A stretch of DNA of 64,000 bases from Paludibacteraceae bacterium (lineage in GTDB: Bacteria; Bacteroidota; Bacteroidia; Bacteroidales; Paludibacteraceae). Made by a program: the position numbers and the translations under genes. The notes below the pieces were generated by a model, which did not search any database, was not told the origin of the DNA, and was given only the letters and a program-made list of their open reading frames with translations. This document shows positions 42,497 through 52,407 of the stretch, piece after piece; position 1 is the stretch's first letter; each line of letters starts with the position of its first letter. Location of the stretch: contig CAJOCN010000008.1 of the NCBI GenBank assembly GCA_905233255.1, positions 1 to 64,000 on the forward strand, read 5' to 3'.

Positions 42497-43726
42497 TCAG
42501 ACTTTTCTCACTTTGATGAAGTACGGGTATAGGGAAACGACTTTATCTGTAGGCAATGTGTCTTGTACTTCGATAATTCTATATTTAGTATTTGCAAGCT
42601 CTTCATCCGAAATATCTTTGAACAGATTCCAATTTACTTTAGCTTTGCCAACAAATACATTGCCTCCAGCATCACGGGAAAGTTGTACAATCTCCCCTAC
42701 TCTGGGCTTCTCGGTTGGAATATCTTCCGGCGTTTCCGTACAAATCCATTGCGCTTGGTTCTGGGCATAGTTGGGATGATCCTGAATATACCCATACATC
42801 CAAATAACACACTCACAAAGCATCATCGCAAAAGAATACAAGGTGTATTTGGAACGCGGTTTTGCCAATTCAGCGGTAACCAGTTTCTCTTCGTCTTCCG
42901 TTAATTGAGCCGAATGGGAATTGGTATTGGCAAAATAGATGATAGAGGATATATTTCGACCAACTTGGATTGGGAATATAGCGTCTTTGGCTTTGAATGG
43001 GATATACGAAGCCTCAGCACCTTGCAAGTACCTACAACTCATATCAAGGTTAACACCCTTGCGTCCATTGTTGCTCTTTCCTTCTTCCACAATAAACGCG
43101 TCCGGCAAGATACCATGCTCGTTAAACTTACGGAAAAGATATTCGATAAAGATACGCAGTTGTGTATAATGAAGCGTCGGGTTGAAATCAGCATGTGCTT
43201 CCGGGTTGTGCAACTTACATAAAATAGGCAATAACACATCACAGCCTTCATCTTCAAGGTTCAATGCAGATAAAGCAGTCATGACATCTGCATACATTCG
43301 TTTGATTTTCGTTTTCTCCAATTGTCCAAGTTCATCTTCCATTGCGGCAAATAGTTCGTCATCCCCTCCCAGTCCGGCACTCTCGTCGCGATAACCTTTA
43401 ACAAATACGTGCTTGTAGAGGGTTTTGAACAATGGATTTTTTTTCAGATAGTCCTGACCTGTTGACACAAAAAGAGGTATTTGCAATTCAGTAGCCACTT
43501 CTATGACATTCATGATTCCATCAGTACCAGCTTTCTCTTGCTCCGATTTTTCCGGCATTTCAGCATCCAAAAGGATTGCATCATACTTACCAGAATGCAA
43601 TTTAAGTTCGTCTATACCGCGTTGTCTTACTACAACCGGTATCAAGCCAAAACCTTTTAACTCTGCTATTTCCTTGAAGCGCACGAACTTATAGTCCTCG
43701 TCTTCGAACCATAACACATTATACAT
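42497..43726 (-). CDS. Receiver-domain protein with unknown C-terminal region
   Basis: 409 residues. Residues 1-115 form a receiver domain: acidic pocket E8-D9-E10 (WFEDED), phospho-acceptor D54 (ILLDAEMP), S88/T89 (FVSTGQ) and K110 (FVKGY). Residues about 125-320 are helical and include RIFIEYLFRKFNEHG, which resembles HEPN/DUF4145-type helices; 345-409 looks like a small beta domain (VGEIVQLSRDAGGNVFVGKAKVN). I see no DNA-binding helix-turn-helix. The start overlaps the end of the kinase-fusion gene by eight bases, which supports a cognate pair. A terminator follows. Confidence 0.85.
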   Translation of the reverse strand: MYNVLWFEDEDYKFVRFKEIAELKGFGLIPVVVRQRGIDELKLHSGKYDAILLDAEMPEKSEQEKAGTDGIMNVIEVATELQIPLFVSTGQDYLKKNPLFKTLYKHVFVKGYRDESAGLGGDDELFAAMEDELGQLEKTKIKRMYADVMTALSALNLEDEGCDVLLPILCKLHNPEAHADFNPTLHYTQLRIFIEYLFRKFNEHGILPDAFIVEEGKSNNGRKGVNLDMSCRYLQGAEASYIPFKAKDAIFPIQVGRNISSIIYFANTNSHSAQLTEDEEKLVTAELAKPRSKYTLYSFAMMLCECVIWMYGYIQDHPNYAQNQAQWICTETPEDIPTEKPRVGEIVQLSRDAGGNVFVGKAKVNWNLFKDISDEELANTKYRIIEVQDTLPTDKVVSLYPYFIKVRKV

Positions 43727-46259
43727 TATCGTCCTCCTTGTCTAATATATCATCGAAGCCTTCATATAAAGACTCATCGAAGTCCTTATCCGCGATATGC
43801 AGGTACACTATCACCTCTGCATAGTTCTGCGGATTACCGGGTCCTGATGAATTGAGTTCAACCCATCCTCCAAAATGGTCAGCGATAGCAACGACTTGAT
43901 GTCCACCGTCGCCCGTACCGGCATGTTTACCGGCTTTACCTCCTCGTTGACCGTATGTGTTTATATCAAATCCCTCTGGGAATGGTAACCCATCATTCCA
44001 GACACTAATCTTGAACTTATCCCAATCGTAGTCGATTGTAATTTCTATATGATGTCCTTCATCATGTCTTTCAAATCCATGCACACGTGCATTCTCAATG
44101 ATAGCATTGAGCATTCTACGGAAATCATATGATGAAATAAGTGCGTATTTCCCCCAGGTCTCACAATGGTCCAGATCCGCAGGTGCTGCAATCGGTTCTT
44201 CCATTAGTTTGATGACACTGACGCTGATGGCTGTATTCTTCCTATAATATTCAGCACAATCTTCAATCGCTTTCTCTACATCCAAATATTCAGGATCCTC
44301 AAACTTATCTTCTTGACTTAGGCGTTCGACGATTGAAGCAAGACCTTCACCATTAGACTGAATACTATCCAATAAAGAACCGAGTTTTATTTTCAGTTCG
44401 TCTATAGATGAGGTTTTCTCCAAATACAAACGTGCGAGATCCACACTGGATTTTATCTCACGAAGGTAAGGACGCATGTTATGCTTACGAGAGCGAACTT
44501 CATCAATATATTGCTGCTTCATCTCCTCAACGTACTTCGATATTTTCGAATCTTGTATAAGGTTGCGAAAATGCTGATCACGATATTCTTCTACCCGAGA
44601 GAGTTGTACAGGAAAAGATGGTAAGCCGACCTCTTGTGCCAGTAGAAACTTGTCGATTTTTCGATTAGGCTCCACAGCACCTTGATAGACATATTCTTCT
44701 AATTGTGCATGACTTACGGACTTACTATATATACATGTCAAGTACATAGGCTCGACACCGTCATCCGCACACTTATATAGAATCTCCCTTCTGCTTACAT
44801 ATGCCGGTTCAGCTTTTGAGGCTTCAAGATAGTATAATGGACATTTATTGGAATAGCCAACTATCAAAACAGGTTCCTCTACTTTCACGAAATCTTTCGT
44901 GCCTTGAATTCTCGGAACAAATTCCTGCGGAGTATCAAATGGAGAGTTAAGTTTACTGATTGACAATACTTTCTCCGGCAACTCCTTCACAACAGCAGCA
45001 TAAATGCGATTGACTATTTCCTTGAAAGGCTTTGTCTCACCACCGAAAGGAATACCTGTGATACAATCTTCCATCGGGTATATATCACACGACCAATCGA
45101 AGTTCTCTTCAGCTATCCTATCACGCTTACGGAGTATCGTTCCTACCAAACTCCTTTCAAAGTTACTTTCTATTGCGAAATTCCATGAAGAAAGGCTGAA
45201 GTCCACCACTTTGTTTACCTTCTCAGCATCCTCTCCAAAATTATAAAAAATCACCTCATCCATAGTACGTTCCTTGCGCAAGTGAACAATGGAGAGAGCG
45301 CCGATTGTACCATCCATATACGCCCAAGGCAACTTGAGGACTTTATCCAGCATATTCTTCTCCGTGAGTTCCTTACGGATAGACAGATATTTACTAGAAG
45401 AAACAAACTGATCACCGACAATCATAATCAATTCCTTCACATGCTCATTCTTCATGAAGAGTTGAATGAGATGCTCAACCGACTTATCGGGGTCGTTAGG
45501 AATATACGGAGGGAAGGTAATGATACAATCTGCCGGAACGTCGTGAATATCATCACGCAACGAGTCCTTCTGTCTGCATTGGTACTTGCGACCGGACAGA
45601 GCCAGTTTCAGTACTGCATATTGGTATATCTCCGGATTGATGTCCGTACCATAAAATGTAACATCTTCAGGTAGCTCCGTAGCAAAAGCGGCAATACCCA
45701 TGAAGGGATCATAGATTGCTTTTTGCGATGCGTACGGTAATGAGGCCAACAACTCGCACAAGGATTGCTTGCGCAGGTAAATCTCTATACCTACCTTATA
45801 TGCCATCTTTGCGATAGCGCGCTCTACATGCAGCAATAACGGAAGATACTCTACATCTTCGAGTTGAGCTTCTTTGATGAGGTCAAAGGTGCGGATGAGG
45901 GCATCTTGGGATTGGTGTTGGCGGAGGGTTGTGCGGTAACGCTGGAGGATTGCCTCAATCTCCTGATTGGAGTCTGCTTCCTTACGCATCAGACCTATGC
46001 AAGCGATACCTTTTTGCAACCACTTCTCCAATTCATCACCTATCATGGAAGGATCGAACTGAAGGACAAAGAGGTCGTTGCCCTCTTTGCAATCGGAGTT
46101 GTTGACCTTACGCAGTTGGTCATGCTTGATGAGATATAATAACGTAGCGAATTCGCCGAGTGATTCGACGGATACGCGTGAGTGCGAGAGTGCCCACGAA
46201 AACGATTCTGCAATACGATCAAACGTCTCTATACGCTGAGAAGAAAGCTCCATAATCAA
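43719..46259 (-). CDS. HsdM-like / specificity-like / histidine kinase fusion
   Basis: 846 residues. About 140-330 matches an N6-adenine methylase fold: YDPFMGIAAF (183-192) for motif I, GTDINP (204-209), FPPY (249-252) where active enzymes have NPPF/Y, then VGDQFVSSSKYLSIRKELTE and ALSIVHLRK matching the HsdM C-terminal part. Residues about 390-560 resemble an HsdS target-recognition domain (VLIVGY; AYVSRREI; PMYLTCIYSK; LAQEVGLPSFPVQ). Residues 575-820 are a kinase core: H593 in RKHNMRPYL, N box IIENARVHG (N723), G1 WNDGLPFPEG, G2 GTGDGGH. The changed catalytic Asn suggests DNA sensing rather than methylation. It follows hsdR with its own operator-bearing promoter. Start could be M3 at 46253. 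Confidence 0.85.
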   Translation of the reverse strand: MIMELSSQRIETFDRIAESFSWALSHSRVSVESLGEFATLLYLIKHDQLRKVNNSDCKEGNDLFVLQFDPSMIGDELEKWLQKGIACIGLMRKEADSNQEIEAILQRYRTTLRQHQSQDALIRTFDLIKEAQLEDVEYLPLLLHVERAIAKMAYKVGIEIYLRKQSLCELLASLPYASQKAIYDPFMGIAAFATELPEDVTFYGTDINPEIYQYAVLKLALSGRKYQCRQKDSLRDDIHDVPADCIITFPPYIPNDPDKSVEHLIQLFMKNEHVKELIMIVGDQFVSSSKYLSIRKELTEKNMLDKVLKLPWAYMDGTIGALSIVHLRKERTMDEVIFYNFGEDAEKVNKVVDFSLSSWNFAIESNFERSLVGTILRKRDRIAEENFDWSCDIYPMEDCITGIPFGGETKPFKEIVNRIYAAVVKELPEKVLSISKLNSPFDTPQEFVPRIQGTKDFVKVEEPVLIVGYSNKCPLYYLEASKAEPAYVSRREILYKCADDGVEPMYLTCIYSKSVSHAQLEEYVYQGAVEPNRKIDKFLLAQEVGLPSFPVQLSRVEEYRDQHFRNLIQDSKISKYVEEMKQQYIDEVRSRKHNMRPYLREIKSSVDLARLYLEKTSSIDELKIKLGSLLDSIQSNGEGLASIVERLSQEDKFEDPEYLDVEKAIEDCAEYYRKNTAISVSVIKLMEEPIAAPADLDHCETWGKYALISSYDFRRMLNAIIENARVHGFERHDEGHHIEITIDYDWDKFKISVWNDGLPFPEGFDINTYGQRGGKAGKHAGTGDGGHQVVAIADHFGGWVELNSSGPGNPQNYAEVIVYLHIADKDFDESLYEGFDDILDKEDDNV

Positions 46260-46303
46260 TCAAAATTAAAGTTCTACAATTCGTTCCTTTTCGTTTGACG
46301 GTG

Positions 46304-46337
46304 CAAAATAGTATATTTGAGAGCAAAGATGCTGCAC
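46304..46337 (-). promoter_or_regulatory. Promoter and variant operator of the kinase-fusion gene
   Basis: -7-like box CTATTTTG (46311-46304). AGAGCAAAGATGCTGCAC at 46320-46337 differs from the hsdM and outer-membrane sites at three of 18 positions. Distance from the -7 box is one base shorter. Confidence 0.6.
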
Positions 46338-46353
46338 GGGTATTAAAAATATA

Positions 46354-49300
46354 TTAGGCGACGATAACTTCGTGGATTGTGTTGACGTAGTGAACGAGGG
46401 CGGTGAGGCGGGTGTTGAAGACAGGTTGCCACGAGAAGGTTGAGAAGGGTTCTTCTGCCATAGTCTCGCGGGTGATGTCACCGTTCTGGCACACGTAGTC
46501 GAGGATGTCGTTGAGGTATTCCTCTTGTTCGGGTGTCAGTGCTTCGCCTTGGATGAGGGCAATATATTTCTCGCGTGCGACAGTACGGTCGATACCGATT
46601 ACCGAACGCAGGAAAGCAGCTATGTGACCGCCCCAAATACGGAAACGCTCCTGCCGTTGGTAGGCTTGCAGGTATTCCTCTTTGGAACCGAGTTCCTGCC
46701 AGAAGATACGCTCCAGTTCGTGGATGTCAGCTTCGTTGAGTTGCTCCATGTGGTATATCTTCTGAAGGACAGGGTTGTCGGTATGTTCGTCGAGATAATC
46801 GAGCACGCGCTGCTTGTAGGAAGTAGGCATGATGAAGGGTTGTGCTTCTCCCTCGTTGGTGATGGTGTCAATGAGGTTGATCTCGAAGGTCTCGCGGCTT
46901 GTGCCGATGATATACTGAACGAGTTCGCGCAGTTCGACACGTACGCGTTCGAGGTTATCCAGACCGTAGATAGGATTGGTGTGTACCGTTTCCCAGAATA
47001 CGGCCGTCTGCACTTCACGTATGGTAGGCAGGCACATGCGCACCTGTGGAACAGACGCTTTATGTTCGAGCAGTTCGCCGATGATACGTATTTTCTCCAT
47101 AGGGCGTGTACCATCCACGGTCTCATCTACGAGGGATAGCTGTTCGAGCAGACAGAGCAAGTCGAATTTCTTCGCCGCGAAATCGTTATCATCGAGGAAG
47201 ATGAGCGGTGCGAGGTGCTTGCGCAAACCTTGTGCCTCGACCTCACTGATGTATTGCCAGTTCTCGCGCTTCTTATACTTGATGACGCGCTCCCATTGTT
47301 TGCGCACGGCTATATGGCTCTCGTTGAGGGTACAAACCTGCGCATGGAGGATGTCCTTGAGTTGTTCGCACATGGAGCGGGTGAACTCTTCGGATTGGTA
47401 CTTGCCATCTTGGAGCATAACCGCCAAATCGAGACGGGTTGCGAACAAGCGTTCGTTGAGCGTCTGGGTGCGCATGGGTTCGGCTCCTTGCGGATGCTGG
47501 GAGAAGAACTCGAAGTTTCCGCAGTAATCAAAGATGAAGAACTCTTTCTTGTCCTCACCGGGTCCAAAGACATCGGGACAGAGACGTGTACCACGACCGA
47601 TCATCTGATTGAACTTGATTTTCGAGCGCACTTGCTTGAAGAAGACGAGGTTGAGACAGTCGGGCACATCAATGCCGGTATCCATCATGTCAACGGAAAC
47701 GACTATCTGAATATGCTTCTGCGCCTCTTCACGTGGTGTGGAGAAGATGTCGACGAGGTCCTGTCCGTAGTTGACCTGGTTGTCGATAAGGACGCAGTAG
47801 TCTTCTCCGAGTTGCGGATAGAGCGCATGGAAGCGGTCGACTATCTGCTGTGCGTGCTTGTGGTTGTAGGCAAAGATGATGGACTTACCTATGACACCGC
47901 CATCTTGGATGCGGAGACCGTTCTCCATGAGGTCTTGCAGTACGCGGTCGATGGTGTCGATATTAAAGAGGTACTTGTATATCTCCGAACCCTCGATATC
48001 GCGTTTGTAGTCGGTACGCGGGTCGAGTGCCTGACGTGCTTTCTCATAATCCCACACGCGTTCCAATGTCTCTTTCTCGCGCGCGGTGAGTTGGTCGTAC
48101 TTGGCTCCCTCGGTCATAATCTTGGAGGAACGCTGGAAGACACGATAACCAACAAGGTAATGGTCGGCAATGGCTTGGTCGAGTTCGTAGGCGTAGTTGG
48201 GTTCGCCTTCGTCGAGTTGGAGGAGCGAATAGGTGGAGCGGTCGATGTCCTCGCGCGGGGTTGCGGTGAGACCGATAAGGAGCGAATCGAAATAATCGAA
48301 GATCGTGCCGTACTTACCGAAGACGGAGCGGTGCGCCTCGTCGATGATGATGAGGTCGAAGCGTCCGACGGAGAACTGCTTCTCGTCCGCGTCGATATAG
48401 CGAATCATGGTCTGATAAGTAGAGAACATGATCCGTGCGTTCATATCGGGTTCGCGTTCTTCGGAAAGGATGGTCGTGGTCTCGTTGCGCAGCAACTTGC
48501 GATAGTTCTTATGCGCCTGCTTGACGAGTGAACGACGGTCAGCAAGGAAGAGGATATTCTTCGCCCAGTTATTACGGATGAGAATATCTGTCAGACCGAT
48601 AGACACGCGGGTCTTACCTGTACCGGTAGCCATGACGAGCAAGCCGCGGCGATGCTTGGCGTTGAGGTGATGGCAGATGGAGTGAATGGCATTGATCTGA
48701 TAGTATCGTCCGGCTATGTCGGTATTGACGCGCAGGTCGGTTATGTCCTGACGGGTACGCTTCTGGATGAGCAGTTCGAGATCTTTCTGCGTGTGGAAAG
48801 AGAAGACCTCGCGGTCGGGATAACCGAGACCGTCTTGGATGAAGGTGCGGAAGCCGTTGGAGTAATAGATAACAGGACGGAGACCGTACATCTTCTGCAA
48901 GAGGTCGGCGTACAATTCGGCTTGGTGTTTGCCGACGTGCGGGTCGGTCATCGTGCGTTTGGCTTCAATGAGTGCGTAGGGTTTGAGGTCTTCGGAGAAA
49001 AGCACATAATCGGCATATCCCACTTCGGATTGGTTGGGCATACCGGCAAGCGGTATCTCGATACAAGCCATGTTCTTTGTGACAGCTCCTTTGGTGTCCG
49101 ACACTTCCCATCCGGCTTCACGCAACATGAGGTCGATGAACATACGCCGTGTCTCAGCCTCGCTGACCACTTGGGGTGCGGTGACGTGCATCGTCTTGCC
49201 CTCGCTGTTCTGCGCATACTGCTGGAGCGATTGGGCACTGATGACGGGTTCGCCATTCTGGGAGACGATGCTGAGCGTAACGATTTTCGGCACGAGTGTT

Positions 49301-49704
49301 GCATCGAAATGCGGCATATCCTCTATAGCACCGACGAGCATGAGCCATTCGCCTACGAGCGCGTGCAAGCAAGCGAGCGAGTGCAGCGACTCGCGTTTGT
49401 TGATCTTCTGACCATGCGCACCTTGGTTACCTATACGACGGATGAAATGGATATTATCCATCATCTGTGCATCACCGATATAGTCGATGAAGTCCGTGTT
49501 GCTGACGAGTTCCATGAGACCTGCATGTTGGGGCATGTCCCATCCGTTGGTCAGATAGACCAACTTGACCCAGTACTCCAGTGCTTTTCGGGCACCGATG
49601 ACAGATTGTTCCGGTCGTACCAACTGGAAGTTCTCCGCTTCGCGGCAATGGGCGTATAGCGGTTGCAACTCAGCTATGTTTTCCAAGAAATCAAAGTTTG
49701 CCAT
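46354..49704 (-). CDS. hsdR: HsdR, type I restriction endonuclease subunit R
   Basis: 1116 residues; the motor and nuclease of a type I restriction enzyme. N-terminal DUF4145 helices (about 30-125), nuclease core with D232 and E247-A-K249 (ALIEAKR), SF2 helicase with Walker A ATGTGKT (359-365), DEAH (455-458), GLTATP and MIGRGTRLCPD, and a C-terminal EcoEI_R_C-type region from about 850. This architecture fits the type IB-like family. Motifs are intact, so it is probably active. Last gene of hsdM-hsdS-hsdR; a heptamer array AAATCAT/AAATCTG fills the 39 bases after hsdS. Confidence 0.96.
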   Translation of the reverse strand: MANFDFLENIAELQPLYAHCREAENFQLVRPEQSVIGARKALEYWVKLVYLTNGWDMPQHAGLMELVSNTDFIDYIGDAQMMDNIHFIRRIGNQGAHGQKINKRESLHSLACLHALVGEWLMLVGAIEDMPHFDATLVPKIVTLSIVSQNGEPVISAQSLQQYAQNSEGKTMHVTAPQVVSEAETRRMFIDLMLREAGWEVSDTKGAVTKNMACIEIPLAGMPNQSEVGYADYVLFSEDLKPYALIEAKRTMTDPHVGKHQAELYADLLQKMYGLRPVIYYSNGFRTFIQDGLGYPDREVFSFHTQKDLELLIQKRTRQDITDLRVNTDIAGRYYQINAIHSICHHLNAKHRRGLLVMATGTGKTRVSIGLTDILIRNNWAKNILFLADRRSLVKQAHKNYRKLLRNETTTILSEEREPDMNARIMFSTYQTMIRYIDADEKQFSVGRFDLIIIDEAHRSVFGKYGTIFDYFDSLLIGLTATPREDIDRSTYSLLQLDEGEPNYAYELDQAIADHYLVGYRVFQRSSKIMTEGAKYDQLTAREKETLERVWDYEKARQALDPRTDYKRDIEGSEIYKYLFNIDTIDRVLQDLMENGLRIQDGGVIGKSIIFAYNHKHAQQIVDRFHALYPQLGEDYCVLIDNQVNYGQDLVDIFSTPREEAQKHIQIVVSVDMMDTGIDVPDCLNLVFFKQVRSKIKFNQMIGRGTRLCPDVFGPGEDKKEFFIFDYCGNFEFFSQHPQGAEPMRTQTLNERLFATRLDLAVMLQDGKYQSEEFTRSMCEQLKDILHAQVCTLNESHIAVRKQWERVIKYKKRENWQYISEVEAQGLRKHLAPLIFLDDNDFAAKKFDLLCLLEQLSLVDETVDGTRPMEKIRIIGELLEHKASVPQVRMCLPTIREVQTAVFWETVHTNPIYGLDNLERVRVELRELVQYIIGTSRETFEINLIDTITNEGEAQPFIMPTSYKQRVLDYLDEHTDNPVLQKIYHMEQLNEADIHELERIFWQELGSKEEYLQAYQRQERFRIWGGHIAAFLRSVIGIDRTVAREKYIALIQGEALTPEQEEYLNDILDYVCQNGDITRETMAEEPFSTFSWQPVFNTRLTALVHYVNTIHEVIVA

Positions 49705-49743
49705 GGCGATACAATTTATGATTTCAGATTTATGATTTCAAGT

Positions 49744-50841
49744 TTACTCAAAGTAGTACTGCATTCGTGCAGCGAGGAGCGTGCGGGTCTCGTCGAGCGA
49801 ACGACGGATAAGTGCTTTCAGCTGCTCGATAGCCTCTATCTGCGCAGCAAAGGATTGCTGCAAATTAGTAGGCGGTATCGGAAGTTGCAGCTTCTTCAAC
49901 ATACCAATCGTAATCTGATTTACGGTCGTTGTCTTGGCCGTAGTCAACTGCTCTCTAAAGGCAGGTGTCCTAAAGTATTGCAATAGATACGGATTATAGT
50001 CAGAACGAATAATCGTCATAAACGCACCCCATGTCATTTTCTCACTGAGATTATCCACTAAAGCCGTCTTTCCTACCAATCTGAAACTTCCATTTCGACT
50101 ACACATAAGAATATCACCGGCTTTGACATAATATTTCTCTGCCACATTCTTCCTTACGCGCACTATATCATCGAAATCCAATTTATTGTCTTGGATATTA
50201 CTCGAACGAAGAACGATAATACCATCATCCGCAACATCGCCAGGACTATACGTAATACCCGTTATCGGCTCAGCTACATCTCCTAAACTCTTCACATCCC
50301 ATCCTTTTGGATTGGTAGCGGGGTCGCCATAAGTGGTATAGAAGAGTGCTTGCGCCAAGCGGTCATACTCACGAAGCTGCTCTTCTTGCAAGTCAATCAA
50401 ATGATTGATACCATCCAACTCCGCAACGATGGTTTTCTGCTCATCGAGAGAGGGAATCGGAATAATCGCATTTGTCAAATCTCCCAACTTAATATACTTG
50501 ATAATTCCGCCAATACTACCGCTACGGAGTACATCAATATACTTTTGGAAGAACAGATAGATATAATACGTAGAGATATAGTCCACTTCCGGTTTCTTCT
50601 CTATGATATACGTACGCTGATAAGCATCAAACTTACCTTTGTAGTACTTCACATTTAGTTCACCGTTACCAGCAACCAAAACACACTCACAATCATAACT
50701 ATAGGTATCAATCCGCAGTGGTTCACGCGAGCAGGTAAAGAAAGGGTATTTACCTCCCTCACTGGCTGCGTTCGCATCCAGTTTGCCAGTACGGATATTA
50801 ACCAACTCTCCTAACTTCTTATATGTCCAATTATGCTTCAT
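49744..50841 (-). CDS. hsdS: HsdS, type I specificity subunit
   Basis: 365 residues, on the short side for HsdS but with two halves. Target-recognition domain 1 is about 1-130 (WTYKKLGELVNIRTGKLDAN to LGDLTNAIIPIPSLDEQ); a helical spacer follows (LIDLQEEQLREYDRLAQALF); YGDPATNPKGWDVKSLGDV starts domain 2, which ends LKKLQLPIPPTNLQQ; then the distal helix. It sets the DNA sequence recognised by HsdM2S and HsdR2M2S. The bipartite target cannot be predicted here. Follows hsdM by six bases. No recombinase or inverted hsdS copies are nearby. Confidence 0.94.
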   Translation of the reverse strand: MKHNWTYKKLGELVNIRTGKLDANAASEGGKYPFFTCSREPLRIDTYSYDCECVLVAGNGELNVKYYKGKFDAYQRTYIIEKKPEVDYISTYYIYLFFQKYIDVLRSGSIGGIIKYIKLGDLTNAIIPIPSLDEQKTIVAELDGINHLIDLQEEQLREYDRLAQALFYTTYGDPATNPKGWDVKSLGDVAEPITGITYSPGDVADDGIIVLRSSNIQDNKLDFDDIVRVRKNVAEKYYVKAGDILMCSRNGSFRLVGKTALVDNLSEKMTWGAFMTIIRSDYNPYLLQYFRTPAFREQLTTAKTTTVNQITIGMLKKLQLPIPPTNLQQSFAAQIEAIEQLKALIRRSLDETRTLLAARMQYYFE

Positions 50842-50847
50842 GGGCGA

Positions 50848-52347
50848 TTAGTGATTGATGATGGATTTGAGGTTAGTGAGTCCTTCGGCAATCTGCTGTT
50901 GCAGATCGTCTATATGCGCGAGAATAGTTTCCGGAGCATCGTACTCGACCACTTTGCGCTCTACCTCTTTGTACTTATTGAAGGTGAGGTCGTAGTCATT
51001 GGCACGAATCTCCTCAACCGGCACAAAGAACGATTGGTCTTTGCGTGAACGAGAAGCCTCTGCATCGAGGTTATGGAAACGGCTGATGACATCGGGGATA
51101 TCGTTAGCCTCGCAAGGCGTACGCTTCTGGTCGAGTGTGAAACCGTCTGCGTGCATCTCATAGAACCAGACACGATCCGTGGAGTTGGGCGTGTTGGTCT
51201 TGGTGAAGATGAGGATAGCGGTTGAGACACCTGCGTAGGGTTGGAACACACCGGAAGGCATGGAGATGACCGCTTGCAGGCGTTGGTTATCGACGAGTTC
51301 CTTGCGGATAGCCTTGTGCGCATTGGAGTTACCGAAGAGGACACCATCGGGCACGATAGAGGCACAGCGACCGCCGAGGTCAAGCGTACGCAGGAAGAGC
51401 GCCAAGAAGAGCAGTTCGGTCTTAGTCGTGCTGGCGATTTGCAGCAGCGACTTGGCGATGGTCTCTTTGTCGAGACTACCTGCGAAAGGCGGATTAGCGA
51501 GACAGAGCGTGTAGCGGTTGGCATCGGTATTGTCATTGCTCAAGCTGTCCTGCCAAGCGATGTTGGGTGCATCCACGCCGTGAAGCATCATGTTCATTGC
51601 GCCTATACGCAGCATGGTCGCATCCGTGTCGAAACCGTTGAACATCTCTGTACGGTAATAACGCATGTTCTCCGGACGCAGCAATTCCTTGCGGTAGTGC
51701 TCCGCGACATACTTGGCACTCTCGACGATGAAGCCCGCCGAACCCATAGCCGGGTCGCAGATACGATCGGTGAGCGTGGGCTGCATGAGGTTGACCATCA
51801 TAGCGATGATATGTCTCGGTGTGCGGAACTGACCGTTCGTGCCGGACGTTGCCATCTTACCGAGCATGTACTCATAGACGTCACCCATCGTGTCGCGGTT
51901 GTTCATATCGAGCGCGTCGATACCGTCCACGAGACGCTGGAGTGTGCGGGGACTCTGAATCATGAACGCCGCATCTTTCATAAAACGAGAGTACGCATTG
52001 CCGTCCTCGGAACCGATAGTCTTGATGAAGGGGAAGACGTTATCGCGAACCATGCGGAACATATTCTCCGAACCGGTGTTCTTGAAGACCGACCAGCGCA
52101 TGTCGTTATATGGGATGTCGCGGTCGTTGTCGTCGTTATGCCAAGTGCCTTCGGGGAAGACGGGGTTCTGGAGACGGTTACCCCACACGGCTGCGTTCGC
52201 CTCTTCCTGACGCTGTTTATCGTCCAGCATCTTCATGAAGAACAGATAGGTCATCTGCTCCAGAATGTTCATGGGGTTCGTCATACCGGATGTCCAGAAC
52301 ACATCCCAAATACGGTCCACTTGATTCTTGATATCACCAGTAATCAT
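50848..52347 (-). CDS. hsdM: HsdM, type I DNA methyltransferase subunit
   Basis: 499 residues; transfers methyl from S-adenosylmethionine to N6 of adenine in the HsdS-selected site, protecting host DNA. The N-terminal helical HsdM_N domain (IWDVFWTSGMTNPMNILEQM) precedes the methylase: DPAMGSAGF (198-206), GFDTDATMLRIGAMNMMLHG, NPPF (285-288) and VPDGVLFGNSNAHKAIRKEL. All catalytic motifs are intact, unlike the related domain in the kinase fusion. First gene of the R-M operon, with an operator-bearing promoter. Confidence 0.96.
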   Translation of the reverse strand: MITGDIKNQVDRIWDVFWTSGMTNPMNILEQMTYLFFMKMLDDKQRQEEANAAVWGNRLQNPVFPEGTWHNDDNDRDIPYNDMRWSVFKNTGSENMFRMVRDNVFPFIKTIGSEDGNAYSRFMKDAAFMIQSPRTLQRLVDGIDALDMNNRDTMGDVYEYMLGKMATSGTNGQFRTPRHIIAMMVNLMQPTLTDRICDPAMGSAGFIVESAKYVAEHYRKELLRPENMRYYRTEMFNGFDTDATMLRIGAMNMMLHGVDAPNIAWQDSLSNDNTDANRYTLCLANPPFAGSLDKETIAKSLLQIASTTKTELLFLALFLRTLDLGGRCASIVPDGVLFGNSNAHKAIRKELVDNQRLQAVISMPSGVFQPYAGVSTAILIFTKTNTPNSTDRVWFYEMHADGFTLDQKRTPCEANDIPDVISRFHNLDAEASRSRKDQSFFVPVEEIRANDYDLTFNKYKEVERKVVEYDAPETILAHIDDLQQQIAEGLTNLKSIINH

Positions 52348-52407
52348 AGGTAAAAAAGATTAACGAATTAACGAATTAGCGATTAGTGTTTTTTTTGTTT
52401 GACGCTG

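Noticed and set aside
49744..50841. Phase-variable hsdS system
   Set aside because: Only one hsdS is present, with no recombinase gene and no inverted partial copies nearby.
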